Positions 63,871 through 64,000 of a stretch of 64,000 nt of DNA are shown here, one piece after another. Origin of the DNA: Bacillus oleivorans (GTDB lineage: Bacteria; Bacillota; Bacilli; Bacillales; JC228); contig NZ_OAOP01000001.1 in NCBI RefSeq assembly GCF_900207585.1, positions 248,001-312,000 of the forward strand. Reading direction: 5' to 3'. Made by a program: the position numbers and the translations under genes. Under the pieces are notes generated by a model. The model saw only the letters and a list, made by a program, of their open reading frames with translations. It made no database searches and was not told the DNA's origin. Each line of letters starts with the position of its first letter. Within the stretch, counting starts at the first letter, position 1.

Positions 63871-64000
63871 GCCTTTCCCTCTTTACTCTGCAGCTGAAGT
63901 TATTTTTAAAAAAACCGATAAAACTTCTCATTACCTTGTTTGTACCATTTGCATGTACATGGCTGCTTTTCAATCTGTTCGAGGAAACACAGGAAAACTT
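63867..64000 (+). CDS. Second ABC-2 type permease (partial, cut by window end)
   Basis: The frame starts at ATG 63867, overlapping the previous stop, with AGGAGGGTG before it. The 44 visible codons begin MSLSLFTLQLKLFLKKPIK followed by a hydrophobic helix (LLITLFVPFACTWLLFNLF). This start, a basic amphipathic helix and then TM1, is like its upstream partner, so a paralogous permease half is likely. Confidence 0.7.
   Translation, partial: MSLSLFTLQLKLFLKKPIKLLITLFVPFACTWLLFNLFEETQEN

Overview
The window is a chromosomal segment of a low-GC, endospore-forming Firmicute of the Bacillaceae (Bacillus sensu lato). The evidence is the spo0F and spoIIR sporulation genes, the Bacillus-type RNA polymerase delta subunit, rho, class II FBP aldolase, class II FBPase, murA2, YwlE and the YwlC/YwlG family. 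The gene order closely follows the B. subtilis argS to atp region (argS, ywjD/uvsE, ywjE, fadF, acdA, rpoE, pyrG, ywjG, spo0F, fbaA, tal, murAB, glpX, rho, rpmE, tdk, prfA, prmC, spoIIR, ywlB, ywlC, ywlD/mntP, ywlE, rpiB, ywlG, glyA, upp, mnaA, atp operon). In B. subtilis this block is read away from the origin, so most plus-strand genes here are probably co-directional with replication. The species cannot be fixed from sequence reading alone.

Layout. 1-3.6 kb: the end of argS, a large intergenic repeat array, a tiny XapX-type protein, then uvsE and a cardiolipin synthase on the minus strand. 3.7-15 kb: an acyl-CoA degradation region with fadF (FadR-like box inside its promoter), thiolase, 3-hydroxyacyl-CoA dehydrogenase, two acyl-CoA dehydrogenases, a TetR regulator and the fused isobutyryl-CoA mutase icmF. 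15-27 kb: core information and carbon genes (rpoE, pyrG with a GGG-start attenuator, spo0F, fbaA, tal, murA2, glpX, rho, rpmE, tdk). 27-33.5 kb: a block absent from the B. subtilis order as I recall it (lipoprotein, PHP phosphoesterase, GNAT, and a T-box-controlled aminotransferase-serA operon), flanked by two repeat arrays. 33.6-43.2 kb: prfA, prmC, spoIIR, ywlB, ywlC with a DnaA-box cluster, mntP, an AraC regulator, ywlE, a chemoreceptor, rpiB, ywlG. 43.2-52.8 kb: another array-bounded stretch with an EamA transporter, an M23/SPOR-like protein, a Nudix hydrolase, glyA, upp, mnaA and a subtilisin-like protease. 53-60.5 kb: the complete F1Fo ATP synthase operon (atpZ, I, B, E, F, H, A, G, D, C). 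61-64 kb: a large membrane-anchored protein of unknown role and an ABC-2 permease pair, cut by the window end.

The most unusual content is intergenic. Five long arrays of degenerate repeats of about 20-21 bp carry a GAGTTCGG or GAGTTCCG core. All five lie with the same polarity on the plus strand, always between genes, and they bracket the non-conserved blocks. Array 1 has a sharp 41-bp composite period; arrays 2 to 5 are split into a GAGTTCGG half and a GAGTTCCG half. Other short-word repeat families share the 20-21, 40-42 or 51 bp spacing: a CGTGCAAAA mini-array, a four-copy nested inverted repeat before the thiolase gene, and a 42-bp doublet containing perfect Spo0A-box words before spo0F. 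Two palindromic MITE-like elements have different terminal inverted repeats that nevertheless match within each copy.
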